From: CAZRHR01 sp964578885
GTDB lineage: Bacteria; Bacteroidota; Bacteroidia; CAIKAF01
DNA: 64,000 bases
Direction: 5' to 3'
Assembly: GCA_964578885.1 (NCBI GenBank)
Contig: CAZOEO010000007.1
Coordinates: 69,809 to 133,808, forward strand
The translations under genes were made by a program, and so were the position numbers. The notes beneath the pieces are model-generated. The model saw nothing but the letters and a program-made list of their open reading frames with translations. It ran no database searches and was not told where the DNA came from. Position 1 is the stretch's first letter, and each line of letters opens with the position of its first letter. This document shows positions 44,448 to 53,708 of this stretch, piece after piece.

Positions 44448-45541
44448 TTTTTTAAGGGAAAATCAGTAAAATGGGGCAATGTGTCCCGAAGAATGGATTC
44501 GTTGTATATCAGGTTCTGATTGCTGTAATGATCGCAGGTTGGATCAGATTCATGGGGAAAGAAACTAACACCATACTGAATTTTCAATATGTTGCAGAGT
44601 TTAAAGTAATGGAATTTATACTGGCTTTGTGTTAAATAAGCCTCATTGGTCAAATCCCAAAACACCCCACCCGTCGATTTAAAAAGCAAATTCACCAATC
44701 CGGCACCGGTGATGGCTGCGGCAGAATGAGAGCGTCTCATTAAGGCGATTTGTTCAAAAAAGCTCAGCTCTTCCATGGCCACGGGCATCAGGCCCAGTTC
44801 TTTGAAAAAAGCTTCCGCTTTGTCTTCCCGATCAAACTTCCTTCTTTTGGCTTTTTTCCGGGAAATATAGACGCCCGGTATCATGGCATCTTGTGCGTTG
44901 AACTTTGTATCGAGGGCACCGAACAGTAAGTTACGAATGGACGCCACGTGTTCGGGAATAAACATGGGGGTCCAGGGCTTTACCTCCGGCATGAATAAAT
45001 GAGGAACTTCCAGATGCACATCTTCCGGAATCACTTCCCATTCCAACTCAGGAAACAACTGCAATGTTTCCTGAACAAAAGGCAATTGATGCCAGGTTTC
45101 AGGATAAATGAGACGCACCTCTTTAAAAAAAGGACGCGCCATCAGCAGTCTTGGAATGCATTCTGTAATCCAGAAATAATAACTGAACCAGGGTGAATGC
45201 ACCAGCAAATAGGTTTTGTTCTTATCTAATCGTTTGCTTTTGATGCTTTTACCTAAACGAGACACCCATTGTTGCTCCACGGCTTTGCGCCAATGTTTCA
45301 GATAAGCAGATTCATCATAGCCGCTAAAACCTAAATTAGGCGCACATCCTTTTACCAACAAGTTGTTTTTTAAAACCAACCCGTAGTGGTTTACAAAGAC
45401 GTGATGTAATTCTTTTACGCCAAGTTTCACCTTTAAATAGGCCTCATCTTTGCGGAAAAGAGGTCCCCATTCAGGCCGGAGATTTACCGGAGGTTGGTAA
45501 ATAATTTCTTGCACAAACCCTGATGGCTCAATTTTATACAT
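44444..45541 (-). CDS. Glycosyltransferase family 61 (second copy)
   Basis: This 365-residue protein shows the GT61 pattern YISRKKAKRRKF, MRRSHSAAAITGAGLVNLLF and a central FSYYFWITECIPRLLMARPF. It is a distant relative of the gene at 31459-32673. The substrate is unknown. Its stop overlaps the PIG-L start (ATGA). Confidence 0.82.
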   Translation of the reverse strand: MYKIEPSGFVQEIIYQPPVNLRPEWGPLFRKDEAYLKVKLGVKELHHVFVNHYGLVLKNNLLVKGCAPNLGFSGYDESAYLKHWRKAVEQQWVSRLGKSIKSKRLDKNKTYLLVHSPWFSYYFWITECIPRLLMARPFFKEVRLIYPETWHQLPFVQETLQLFPELEWEVIPEDVHLEVPHLFMPEVKPWTPMFIPEHVASIRNLLFGALDTKFNAQDAMIPGVYISRKKAKRRKFDREDKAEAFFKELGLMPVAMEELSFFEQIALMRRSHSAAAITGAGLVNLLFKSTGGVFWDLTNEAYLTQSQYKFHYFKLCNILKIQYGVSFFPHESDPTCDHYSNQNLIYNESILRDTLPHFTDFPLKK

Positions 45542-45586
45542 GCAAAAAGTTGAAAGCAGGTGAGTGAAACAATTGGTGCTTAAAGG

Positions 45587-46534
45587 TCAAAATAATTTCT
45601 TGGTAAACCCAACCAAACTGCGTAAGACAGGTCCCAATCCAGGCAAAGCATATAAAAGCATAACGGCCAATGGCTTATTGGTTTTCCCGTTGTATCCTGC
45701 CGGAAATAAACGCCATGAAGTCCAGCCCATTTTTCTTACTTGCGCCCATTGTTCCGCTTGAAATGCTTTCCGGGCCAGATGGAAATAGCACATGCTCAGC
45801 AACCGATTTTGGCTGGCAAGCGGCAAAGGTTGTAGTTCAGGCCTTTTAAAAATGGCTTGTAAACAGGTTAATTCCCGTTCCCATTTATCTGGTGCACCGT
45901 GGGTAAAACTATCCGGTGCCGCTACATACACGGTCGTAATTTCCGGGACTTGAATGACCGGAACACCCGCAGCCACCATCCGTAAGGAGGTATCCATGTC
46001 CTCACAAATCTGAATTTCCGGATCAAATGGATGTGCCAGCATCACGTCTCTATGAACAGCCCAACGCTGCGGATTTACGGTAAATTCTAAAAAATAAGTT
46101 TTCCAATCTATTTCCCCGCGGAGTGGACAATGCCTTGGTGCGCGATTTCCCTGCGCATCCTCGTCAAATGCATGGGTAAAAAAGAAGGCTTTGGGCATAC
46201 CTGCTGCCAAAATATGGCGGTGCAAGGTTTCCAAATGATGTGGAAGATGTACGTCGTCGCTATCTAAAAAACAGATATACTGCCCATTAGACTCTTCCAC
46301 TCCCCTATTTCGAGTAATACAACGCTCCATGTTTTGGGAATGCCGGATTACCCTTTTGGCAGCCAGAGGATGCGCCAGGGCCAGGGCCACAGATTCATCC
46401 GTAGAGGCATCATCTACAATCAGGGTTTCAAAATCCTGAAAAGTTTGTTGCATCAAAGAGTCTAAAGCCTTGTTTAAAAAAGCGGCTCTGTTGTACACAG
46501 GGACAATGACAGAAAAAAAGGGACGCGATTCCAT
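45587..46534 (-). CDS. Glycosyltransferase family 2
   Basis: This 315-residue GT-A enzyme has SVIVPVYNRAAFLNKALDSL, LIVDDASTDESV and FLDSDDVHLPHHLE. It is similar in layout to the GT2 at 39197-40117. It follows the next GT2 by 5 nt in the long run. Donor and acceptor are not predictable. Confidence 0.88.
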   Translation of the reverse strand: MESRPFFSVIVPVYNRAAFLNKALDSLMQQTFQDFETLIVDDASTDESVALALAHPLAAKRVIRHSQNMERCITRNRGVEESNGQYICFLDSDDVHLPHHLETLHRHILAAGMPKAFFFTHAFDEDAQGNRAPRHCPLRGEIDWKTYFLEFTVNPQRWAVHRDVMLAHPFDPEIQICEDMDTSLRMVAAGVPVIQVPEITTVYVAAPDSFTHGAPDKWERELTCLQAIFKRPELQPLPLASQNRLLSMCYFHLARKAFQAEQWAQVRKMGWTSWRLFPAGYNGKTNKPLAVMLLYALPGLGPVLRSLVGFTKKLF

Positions 46535-46539
46535 GGTTC

Positions 46540-47529
46540 TTAATCCGGATCTCTAAAATCGGTAGGGTCAATGGTTTTTCCCCGAACCCCTTTCCATGCA
46601 TGCCATGCGGCCAGGTTCCAAAAATAATCCTCCATCATGGCCTTTTTCTTTTGAGAAGAGGACAGATAATATCGGGTAAAAAATTTGACCAAAGTCCACC
46701 ATCCACCGCGGTCTTGAAGTGCCGATGCAGGAGAAGCTCCCTCCCAGCGCATCTTCATAAAATACTTATTTCGTTTTCCGTAATACACCAAAGGGAGTTT
46801 CATGCCTTGGTGTAAATTGCCGGAAGATTGCTTAAACGAACCGGAGCTTTCGTGCAAAATGATGGCCTCCTTCACATAGCGGGTGGAAACCCCGACTTTT
46901 TTCAAGCGCAAAAAATAATCTTCTTCTTCACAGAACATGAAAAAATCCGTATCCATGAAGCCATGTTTGGCAATAATGGAAACAGGAATCAATAAAGAAT
47001 GTCCATAAATTCTTGCTTCCCGGTCGGTAAGTTGATCCCAGCAATCGCTGAGCAAGGCGCCTTTGAGTTTATCGTAAGGAGAATTGGGGTCGGAAGCTTC
47101 ATCGGGACCATATGTGCCGGCATAATGCACCACATCCGGATGTTCGGACATGAGCGTTGTATTGGAATAGACGGCATCGCCATAGGTGAGATATGCTTTT
47201 ACGAGAGCAGAAAGGGCTTGCGGACGAACCGTAGTATCGTTGTTTAACACCCAGAGCAAGTCGGCACCTTCCTTTAGCGCAAGATCACTTACCCATTTAT
47301 TTCCACCCGCATAACCCAAGTTTTCACCTGTTTCCAAAATGCGCAGCTGAGGGAAAGCCTGCCTTAACTTTTCGGCCGAACCGTTGGTAGAACCATTGTC
47401 TATCACAATCACTTGCATGTTAGGATAGTCCATGGCCAACAAAGACCGTAAACAAGCGGCAGTGGTTTCGTATTTAAACCAATTCAGAACGGCCACATAC
47501 ACTAAGGGCAGCTGGTTTTGCATAAACAT
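46540..47529 (-). CDS. Glycosyltransferase family 2 (rhamnosyltransferase-like)
   Basis: This 329-residue GT2 has VAVLNWFKYETTAACLRSLL, VIDNGSTNGSAE, ENLGYAGGNKW and the DXD-like LNNDTTVRP, the form typical of WbbL-like rhamnosyl or hexosyl transferases. Two ATG codons at the start are six bases apart. It lies 12 nt after the GT4 gene. Confidence 0.88.
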   Translation of the reverse strand: MFMQNQLPLVYVAVLNWFKYETTAACLRSLLAMDYPNMQVIVIDNGSTNGSAEKLRQAFPQLRILETGENLGYAGGNKWVSDLALKEGADLLWVLNNDTTVRPQALSALVKAYLTYGDAVYSNTTLMSEHPDVVHYAGTYGPDEASDPNSPYDKLKGALLSDCWDQLTDREARIYGHSLLIPVSIIAKHGFMDTDFFMFCEEEDYFLRLKKVGVSTRYVKEAIILHESSGSFKQSSGNLHQGMKLPLVYYGKRNKYFMKMRWEGASPASALQDRGGWWTLVKFFTRYYLSSSQKKKAMMEDYFWNLAAWHAWKGVRGKTIDPTDFRDPD

Positions 47530-47541
47530 TTGAGTAGAGAC

Positions 47542-48690
47542 TCAATCCTGAAATAGTTGATTGAGTTTTTGATTATAAGCAGAATCGAAAGATTCAGTGC
47601 TAAAGGTTTTCTTCACCGCTTCGGAAACCTGCCCGGCCCATTCAGGTTTTGGCGGGTTCAACAGGTAATTTTCCAGAATTTGTGTTAGGCCATCCACATC
47701 GCCCACTTCAAAAAAAACCCGGTCGTCCATGCCGTTCATCAGCTCAATATTGGCAGGAATACGAGTGAGTGCAACTCTGAGACCAGACAAAAGATATTCA
47801 ATGGCCGAATTAGACATTCCCTCTGACAAGGTGGATAAAATGCCAACGTCCATGTAACTCAGCAATTCACGAATTCCTCCCAGCGCACCTGGAAAAATCA
47901 CCTCGTGGTATAAACCCAAATCAAATGCCAGCGCTTTGGCTTCTGATACTTTCAAACTTAAACCAGGAGGAATGCCAGGTAGAATAAGTAAAAATCTCTT
48001 GTCCGGATATTTTAATTTCAAGTTGTGGAGGGCCCTAAGAACCGTAAGGTGGTCTTTTTCTGAGAAAAAATTGGCTGTCATCACCATTTTCAAATCAAAA
48101 TGGTGGTTTTGGGCAAAAAAAGCGTGAAAATCCCATTCCGTAGACATCCGGTTCCGGTTACTTTGGCGGTGCAATGGGTTGTTGATTACGGAGATATTTT
48201 GAGCCACCTCCGGATGCCGGTTGGCCCAAAAGTTGGCCACGGTTTTTGAATTTGCAATAAACTCGGGCGTCCATCTGACGGCTAATTTTTCTTTATTACC
48301 AGGTGCATCAATGGGCGCAATGCCCCATTGGTGCCACCAATGCGTTTTTGCACCGGCCACTTTCCAGATAAGTCCACCCAGAAAATTACAATGTGAAGTG
48401 GCTGTGATAATGAGATCAGGATGGTATTTCCATCTTAGTCTTAATCCAAATAAAAAAGCCTTGAAAATAAAGCGAATGCTCATTCGCTGACCCATTTGCA
48501 AATCCGGGATAAAGAACCATTCAATTCCCTTCTTTTCCAGATCGGCAACCAAATCACGTTTTCGACTAAAAGCGCCAAAAACCACCTTATAACCGCGTTT
48601 TTGACAAAGGGACGCAATTTCTAAACTATGTAATTCGGTCCCTCCGTAGGTGAAAGATGGAATAAAAAAAATAATGTTTTTGGGCTTCAA
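47542..48690 (-). CDS. Glycosyltransferase family 4 with TTG start
   Basis: This 382-residue GT4 begins at a TTG: MKPKNIIFFIPSFTYGGTEL. No ATG lies between the upstream in-frame stop and this conserved N-terminus, so the TTG start is well supported. The C-terminal donor site is YMDVGILSTLSEGMSNSAIE. It is a clear paralogue of the next gene: both share ANFFxEKDxxTVLRAL and KALAFDL. Confidence 0.87.
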   Translation of the reverse strand: MKPKNIIFFIPSFTYGGTELHSLEIASLCQKRGYKVVFGAFSRKRDLVADLEKKGIEWFFIPDLQMGQRMSIRFIFKAFLFGLRLRWKYHPDLIITATSHCNFLGGLIWKVAGAKTHWWHQWGIAPIDAPGNKEKLAVRWTPEFIANSKTVANFWANRHPEVAQNISVINNPLHRQSNRNRMSTEWDFHAFFAQNHHFDLKMVMTANFFSEKDHLTVLRALHNLKLKYPDKRFLLILPGIPPGLSLKVSEAKALAFDLGLYHEVIFPGALGGIRELLSYMDVGILSTLSEGMSNSAIEYLLSGLRVALTRIPANIELMNGMDDRVFFEVGDVDGLTQILENYLLNPPKPEWAGQVSEAVKKTFSTESFDSAYNQKLNQLFQD

Positions 48691-48701
48691 AAAACAGTTC
48701 T

Positions 48702-49868
48702 TTAAAAGGGTTTACGCTCAAAGTTAGTGAATAAGGAACGGCGGGAGGCATGAAATTTATCGAAACCATGTGCCTCCAAAACGCGTTTTCGGTTTTGTTC
48801 CCCCAATTCCTTTCTCAATGAAGGGTTTGTCATTAGTGCTTCCAGCATTTCGGTCAACTTATGGGCATCATTTGGTGGAAAATAACCAAGGCTATAATCT
48901 TCTCCTAATGCTTCCTTGTTTGGTGGAATAGACGTCGCCAATACAGGTAATCCATACACCATATATTCCATAATGGAATTTGAAAATCCTTCGGAATAGG
49001 TAGACAAGATACCAATATCTGCCTGCATTAAAAGCTCATGGGGGTGCACGACGGCACCATGAAACTTCACCCGATGCTCCAGTTTCAAGTCGAACGCCAG
49101 TGCCTTTGTTAACATTTCCTGGGGACTGGTCCCCGGCGCAGAACCAACACAATGAAAAACAAACTCTTGTTCCGGATGTTTTTCCCTGTAAATAACCAAT
49201 GCCCGCAATACGGTGGCATAATCCTTTTCCGGGAAAAAATTAGCAATCATTAATAAGTGAAGTGGTCTTGAACCCACCGTAGCATAATCTTTATCAATGG
49301 CCTCAGGAATATTCGCAATGGCATTGTGAATAATCACCACCGAAGATTTTGGAACATTATGGCGCTGGGCAATAAAATCCGCACAAGCCTTACTATTGGC
49401 AAGATACTTAGGATTAAACCTCATACAAATGGATTCCCATATCGTTACAGGAATATGACTATCTACAGACCGTTGATTCCAAACAAAATAAGAAGCACCC
49501 GTGAAAGGCCAGCTCAACCCACAAAGAATGTTAGGAAAATAAGTAAAACCCATAATCAAGTTCGGCTTCAGCTTTCGCAAAAACAAAGTGAACCTTACGA
49601 TTTCCAATAGTTTTACTAACCGCGATGAATCGCTGAATACAGAAGGATATGTTTCGTAGCGGATGTGATGAAAATCCAAAATCTCCCTGAGTTGTCCATC
49701 CTTTCCCAAACCCACGATTACCGGTTCATATACACCCACCTTAAGAATAGATCGGGCATAAAAAACGGCTTGTTTTTCTGCTCCTCCCAAGGTCAGTGAA
49801 GGAATCACAATGACTGCCGTTTTCTTTTTTAAACCTGGCTTGAACAGAGATGTGAACCACTGTATCAT
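48702..49868 (-). CDS. Glycosyltransferase family 4 (tandem paralogue)
   Basis: This 388-residue GT4 has VIVIPSLTLGGAEKQAVFYA, MIANFFPEKDYATVLRAL and ADIGILSTYSEGFSNSIMEY. Similarity to its neighbour runs through the C-terminal half, indicating tandem duplication and divergence. It overlaps the preceding GT2 stop by 4 nt. Confidence 0.88.
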   Translation of the reverse strand: MIQWFTSLFKPGLKKKTAVIVIPSLTLGGAEKQAVFYARSILKVGVYEPVIVGLGKDGQLREILDFHHIRYETYPSVFSDSSRLVKLLEIVRFTLFLRKLKPNLIMGFTYFPNILCGLSWPFTGASYFVWNQRSVDSHIPVTIWESICMRFNPKYLANSKACADFIAQRHNVPKSSVVIIHNAIANIPEAIDKDYATVGSRPLHLLMIANFFPEKDYATVLRALVIYREKHPEQEFVFHCVGSAPGTSPQEMLTKALAFDLKLEHRVKFHGAVVHPHELLMQADIGILSTYSEGFSNSIMEYMVYGLPVLATSIPPNKEALGEDYSLGYFPPNDAHKLTEMLEALMTNPSLRKELGEQNRKRVLEAHGFDKFHASRRSLFTNFERKPF

Positions 49869-50803
49869 TGGGTAAACCCTTTAATTTTTTGATACGTTTT
49901 GGGAATCATATATTTATACAAATCATCTTTAAAACTTGGATGATGTGAAAAACGATGGGCATAGCGAATGAATTTAAAAAAACGCCACCTTTTCTTCAAA
50001 TTTAACACACCTTCATTATCTGGCATTTTCAGCTGTTGGCGAGCTAAATCTACCATTTTGACGCCGATGGTTTCCGAGAATCGTTCTTGCGTATATGCAT
50101 CCACATGTTGCAGCATTTCCAATTGTCTTTCAATCCCCAGGTTCAAAGATTCAGCGGATTTGGAGATGCCACCCGGATGCTGGCGATACACCCCCATGGT
50201 TCCCGGGATTTGAATTACTCTACCGTGAGAAGCGAGCATCATTTCAATCACCATATCTAATCCTCTGGCCCGATAAATCCAATCCGGCCAGGAGGTAATA
50301 AGTCCGTTTCGGTACATCAACGAACAAGTTGGGATAAAATGATGCAGAATAACCTCTTCCATTCCACATTCCTGAAAGCCTTCTTCATAGGGATAGGGAC
50401 GTTGTACGCCTTCCCATGAAACGTCAACTTTGTGCCAAGTCATGACCGCATCGAGTCGGGATTCCATGGTCTGAAACTGCCTTTGAATTTTTTCCGGATC
50501 AGTCCAGTAATCGTCTCCTTCACAAACTGCCACGTACTTACCACTACAGGCCGAAAGTACCCTGAGCCAGTTGCCTACCATCCCCAGGTTTTTGTCTGAG
50601 GTCAAAATGCGAACGGGAAACGGAAAATCCTTTGTTTTTTCCCGAATCACGTCGAGGGTGCAATCGGGTGAGGCATCGTCGCCTATCACTACCTCTACTT
50701 TGCCTTCAAATTTTTGCAATGCAATCCCCCGAAGGGTTTCCTCAATAAAAGCTTCCTGTAGATAGGTGATGACGGCAATGCTCACGTCTGGTTGATCTGC
50801 CAT
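49865..50803 (-). CDS. Glycosyltransferase family 2
   Basis: This 312-residue GT2 has VSIAVITYLQEAFIEETLRG, VVIGDDASPDCTLDVI and VCEGDDYWTDPEKIQ, a pattern common in O-antigen glycosyltransferases of Bacteroidota. It is 4 nt after the formyltransferase gene. Donor unknown. Confidence 0.87.
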   Translation of the reverse strand: MADQPDVSIAVITYLQEAFIEETLRGIALQKFEGKVEVVIGDDASPDCTLDVIREKTKDFPFPVRILTSDKNLGMVGNWLRVLSACSGKYVAVCEGDDYWTDPEKIQRQFQTMESRLDAVMTWHKVDVSWEGVQRPYPYEEGFQECGMEEVILHHFIPTCSLMYRNGLITSWPDWIYRARGLDMVIEMMLASHGRVIQIPGTMGVYRQHPGGISKSAESLNLGIERQLEMLQHVDAYTQERFSETIGVKMVDLARQQLKMPDNEGVLNLKKRWRFFKFIRYAHRFSHHPSFKDDLYKYMIPKTYQKIKGFTQ

Positions 50804-50807
50804 GTTA

Positions 50808-51521
50808 TTAATCGGAAGTCGATAAATCTATTTTAATGTAAATGCGTCGGCCGTCCTCATCCCTGAACCAGGCATTGGCATAAGGATCATGAGTTAAAGC
50901 CCGAAGGCGATTGATGGCCTCCCTAAAAGTGGTAGGTTCGTCCAATTGGATTTCACAAAGCTTGCGATAATCTGCAATGCTGTTATAATTCCCGGAATCA
51001 GGCTGAAATGTCTTGTAGTCGCCTGTTAGTACGAAGGGTAAATACGCATCTAATAAATCTAATTCGGCCCGGATAACCCGGTCGTAAGCTGTTTTAGATG
51101 TATCGTATGCATAAACCGGCACTTGCTTTTGCGCAATCACCGGACCAGAGTCTACGCCTTCATCCATTTCGTGAAGTGTCGCCCCAAGTGGCAATCCATT
51201 TAAAATAGAAAAAACTTGTGGAAACCAACCTCGATTATACGGGTTTAAACCCGGATGCAGGTTAATGCAGCGTACCTTTTGAACCAATTCAACGGGAAAA
51301 ATTTGCTTACAATGAGCGGAAAAAATCAAATCGTAGGACTGAATCAGCCTTTCTACGTTTTGCTTCACATCCATCATGATGGCCCCATGGGACAAAAACG
51401 ATGCCGGATCAGGATTCTTAATGCTGAAAGCCACATCAGGTTCGGGATATCCCAAATCCAAAATGCGTCGTTTTACTTCTTGCATTAAGAATAGATTATC
51501 GGTCACCAAAAGCAAACGCAT
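50808..51521 (-). CDS. vioF: Sugar N-formyltransferase, VioF-like
   Basis: This 237-residue protein is a short formyltransferase with catalytic N87 and H89 in INLHPG, D124 in DEGVDSGPVI, and NPYNRGWFPQVFSI, as in dTDP-4-amino-4,6-dideoxyglucose N-formyltransferases. It uses N10-formyltetrahydrofolate. It lacks the tRNA-binding domain of Fmt. The ATG at 51521 is preferred over a GTG one codon earlier. The sugar aminotransferase gene lies 3 nt upstream, and the pair fits a Qui4NFo-type pathway. Confidence 0.83.
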   Translation of the reverse strand: MRLLLVTDNLFLMQEVKRRILDLGYPEPDVAFSIKNPDPASFLSHGAIMMDVKQNVERLIQSYDLIFSAHCKQIFPVELVQKVRCINLHPGLNPYNRGWFPQVFSILNGLPLGATLHEMDEGVDSGPVIAQKQVPVYAYDTSKTAYDRVIRAELDLLDAYLPFVLTGDYKTFQPDSGNYNSIADYRKLCEIQLDEPTTFREAINRLRALTHDPYANAWFRDEDGRRIYIKIDLSTSD

Positions 51522-51524
51522 CAC

Positions 51525-52598
51525 TCAGATATATTTTCGAATCAAGTTCGTAATTAAATCCACCTCTTCTTTTTTCAAATCCGGGTACATGGGCAAACAA
51601 AGCACCCGCAGCGAAATATCTTCTGCTACCGGACAAGATTGCTTGTGGGTGAGATATTTGAGCGTATTTAAGGACGGGTAAAAATATCTTCTCGTGCTCA
51701 CGTAGTGACCTTCCAAGGCTTGTTTTACCCGAAGTAAAGACGCCTCATCGGGAAAAAAGACGGGGAAATAAGCGTAATTGTACCATGTACCTTCCGGGAT
51801 CACAGGAAAAGTCAAGGGTAATCCTTTTAATTTTTCCTTGTAATGACTGGAAATTTGCCCGCGTTTCCGAATAATGTCATTCACATCCGGAAGAACGCTG
51901 AGCCCCATGGCTGCGTGAAATTCAGAGTTTTTGGCATTAATGCCCACACAGACAAAATCTTCCGGGCCCTCATGGCCGAAATTCCGCATGTAGGCCGCCT
52001 GTTTCATGATTTCCGGCTGGGTAGAAAACACGCCTCCGCCTTCCACGGTATGAAAAAGTTTGGTGGCATGATAGCTGCATGTGGTGATGTCACCATAGGC
52101 AAGCAGGCTCTTGTCCTTGTAACGAACCCCAAAAGCGTGGGCACCGTCATAAATCAATTTTAATCCATGCTTTTTCGCAATGCGTTCCAGACTTTCTACG
52201 TCGCAGGGAATACCGTAAACGTGGGTAGCCAGAATAGCAGTGGTATCGGGTGTAATGCACTTTTCTACGGATACCGGGTCGATGTTGCAGGTATCGGGCA
52301 AAATATCTGCGAAAACAGGTTGGCAGCCTTCCCAGAGCACGGAGCTCGTAGTGGCTACATAGGAAAATGGCGTGGTAATCACATCACCTTTAATACCAAG
52401 GGCCTTAATGGCCAGCTGAATGGCGATGGTTCCATTGCCCAAATACAAATTGGGCACACCCGTAAAGTCGGTTATTTTTTCTTCCAGTTCATTGACCAGG
52501 GGGCCAAAGTTTGTCAGCCAACGACGCTCAAAAACAGCCTGGATATATGCCTGATATGTAGCAAGGTCGGGCAAATATGGTTTAGTAACGGTAATCAC
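51525..52598 (-). CDS. vioA: DegT/DnrJ sugar aminotransferase, VioA-like
   Basis: This 357-residue PLP enzyme begins VTKPYLPDLATYQAYI and has RRWLTNFGPLVNELE, ITTPFSYVATTSSVLWEG and PLP Lys180 in CSYHATKLFHTVEGGG, all close to VioA/FdtB-type transaminases that make dTDP-4-amino-4,6-dideoxyglucose. The start is GTG in a GTGA overlap with the preceding gene. RmlA and RmlB, needed for the substrate, are not in the window. Confidence 0.83.
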   Translation of the reverse strand: MITVTKPYLPDLATYQAYIQAVFERRWLTNFGPLVNELEEKITDFTGVPNLYLGNGTIAIQLAIKALGIKGDVITTPFSYVATTSSVLWEGCQPVFADILPDTCNIDPVSVEKCITPDTTAILATHVYGIPCDVESLERIAKKHGLKLIYDGAHAFGVRYKDKSLLAYGDITTCSYHATKLFHTVEGGGVFSTQPEIMKQAAYMRNFGHEGPEDFVCVGINAKNSEFHAAMGLSVLPDVNDIIRKRGQISSHYKEKLKGLPLTFPVIPEGTWYNYAYFPVFFPDEASLLRVKQALEGHYVSTRRYFYPSLNTLKYLTHKQSCPVAEDISLRVLCLPMYPDLKKEEVDLITNLIRKYI

Positions 52599-53707
52599 GC
52601 CCCAATTATTTTTTTAAGTCGGTAGGCCCATTGCCAAAAGGCACCATTTGGGCCTTGGGTTCGCTGCAAATAACGTGAAAAAGCCTCAAAATCTTTGGCA
52701 TCCGTTTCAGGTAAAAAATGAGAATCAATGCCTGGAGCAATGCGTGCCGCTACGGCATGTTCGTTGCCATAAAAAGCCCTTTTCATTTTCCTGAATAAAA
52801 TGCGGTTGATCCATGTACCCACCACGTCCCTGGCAATGGGAGAATGTGGAGGAAGATCACAAATGTCTAATCTCGGATTGGGAAATACAAAATCCAGAAC
52901 GGGCGCATATCGAGGATCTCCTAGCGTGGCTACGAGACGGCGGCGCATAGATTTTGTCTCCTTGTCCGAGGCAGACCCTTCTGACCAACCTTCCATGACA
53001 CTTTTACACTCCGGATGAAAACGGAAAACGGCAATTACATCATCAATCACTTCAAACTTATCCTGACCGTATGTAAGTAAGTATCTTACCCACATATCCA
53101 TGTCCATGGAATAGTGATATACTTCATCTACGCCTCCGATTTGCTGAAACTTATCCGTTCTTAGGAACAGGCCTTGTTGATTCAAGCCGGTTAGCAAAGC
53201 GCTCTCAATAAAATCTTCTTTTTTCGCTGTGGGATTATTGACCCACAGAACCTCACCTTGCTGCCAGATGTTGGCACGAGCAGCCACCATATCGGCCCCT
53301 TTTTCGGCAAAAGTTTTACCAATGGCGTGCAGAGCACCGGGCAAAAGCCAGTCATCGGAATTGATCCAATTGAAAATGGGCTGGGTACATAATTTCAGTC
53401 CTTTATTAATGGCTTCGCTTTGTCCCCGGTCTTTTTCCGACACCCAATGATCAATAAAGGCATCGTAATATTTTAATATTTCTACCGTTTGGTCCGAACT
53501 ACCGCCATCCATCACAAAATACTGCAGTTTGGGATATCCTTGCAAAAGGATACTACGGATGGTGGTTTCTATGTATGGACCTTGCTGATAAGAAGGTGTT
53601 ACAATAGAAATACCCGGCCAATCGATGTTTGGGTCATACGAGATTTGCCCATAAGCAGCTTCATCAAGCAAATGCTCAGGATAAATTGGTGGTGGCAAAT
53701 TCACCAT
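52595..53707 (-). CDS. Glycosyltransferase family 2
   Basis: This 370-residue GT2 has ISIVTPSYQQGPYIETTIRS, VMDGGSSDQTVEIL and WINSDDWLLPGALH. The ATG at 53707 lies 1 nt after the FkbM stop; an upstream TTG would extend into that gene and is rejected. The first 45 residues before the GT2 fold are Pro/Tyr-rich. Confidence 0.87.
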   Translation of the reverse strand: MVNLPPPIYPEHLLDEAAYGQISYDPNIDWPGISIVTPSYQQGPYIETTIRSILLQGYPKLQYFVMDGGSSDQTVEILKYYDAFIDHWVSEKDRGQSEAINKGLKLCTQPIFNWINSDDWLLPGALHAIGKTFAEKGADMVAARANIWQQGEVLWVNNPTAKKEDFIESALLTGLNQQGLFLRTDKFQQIGGVDEVYHYSMDMDMWVRYLLTYGQDKFEVIDDVIAVFRFHPECKSVMEGWSEGSASDKETKSMRRRLVATLGDPRYAPVLDFVFPNPRLDICDLPPHSPIARDVVGTWINRILFRKMKRAFYGNEHAVAARIAPGIDSHFLPETDAKDFEAFSRYLQRTQGPNGAFWQWAYRLKKIIGA

Positions 53708-53708
53708 A

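Noticed and set aside
52167..52625. 152-codon frame antisense to the VioA-like gene
   Set aside because: It is a shadow of a strongly conserved aminotransferase gene and shows no domain or signal of its own; the same holds for other antisense frames over suf, gld and MBOAT genes.
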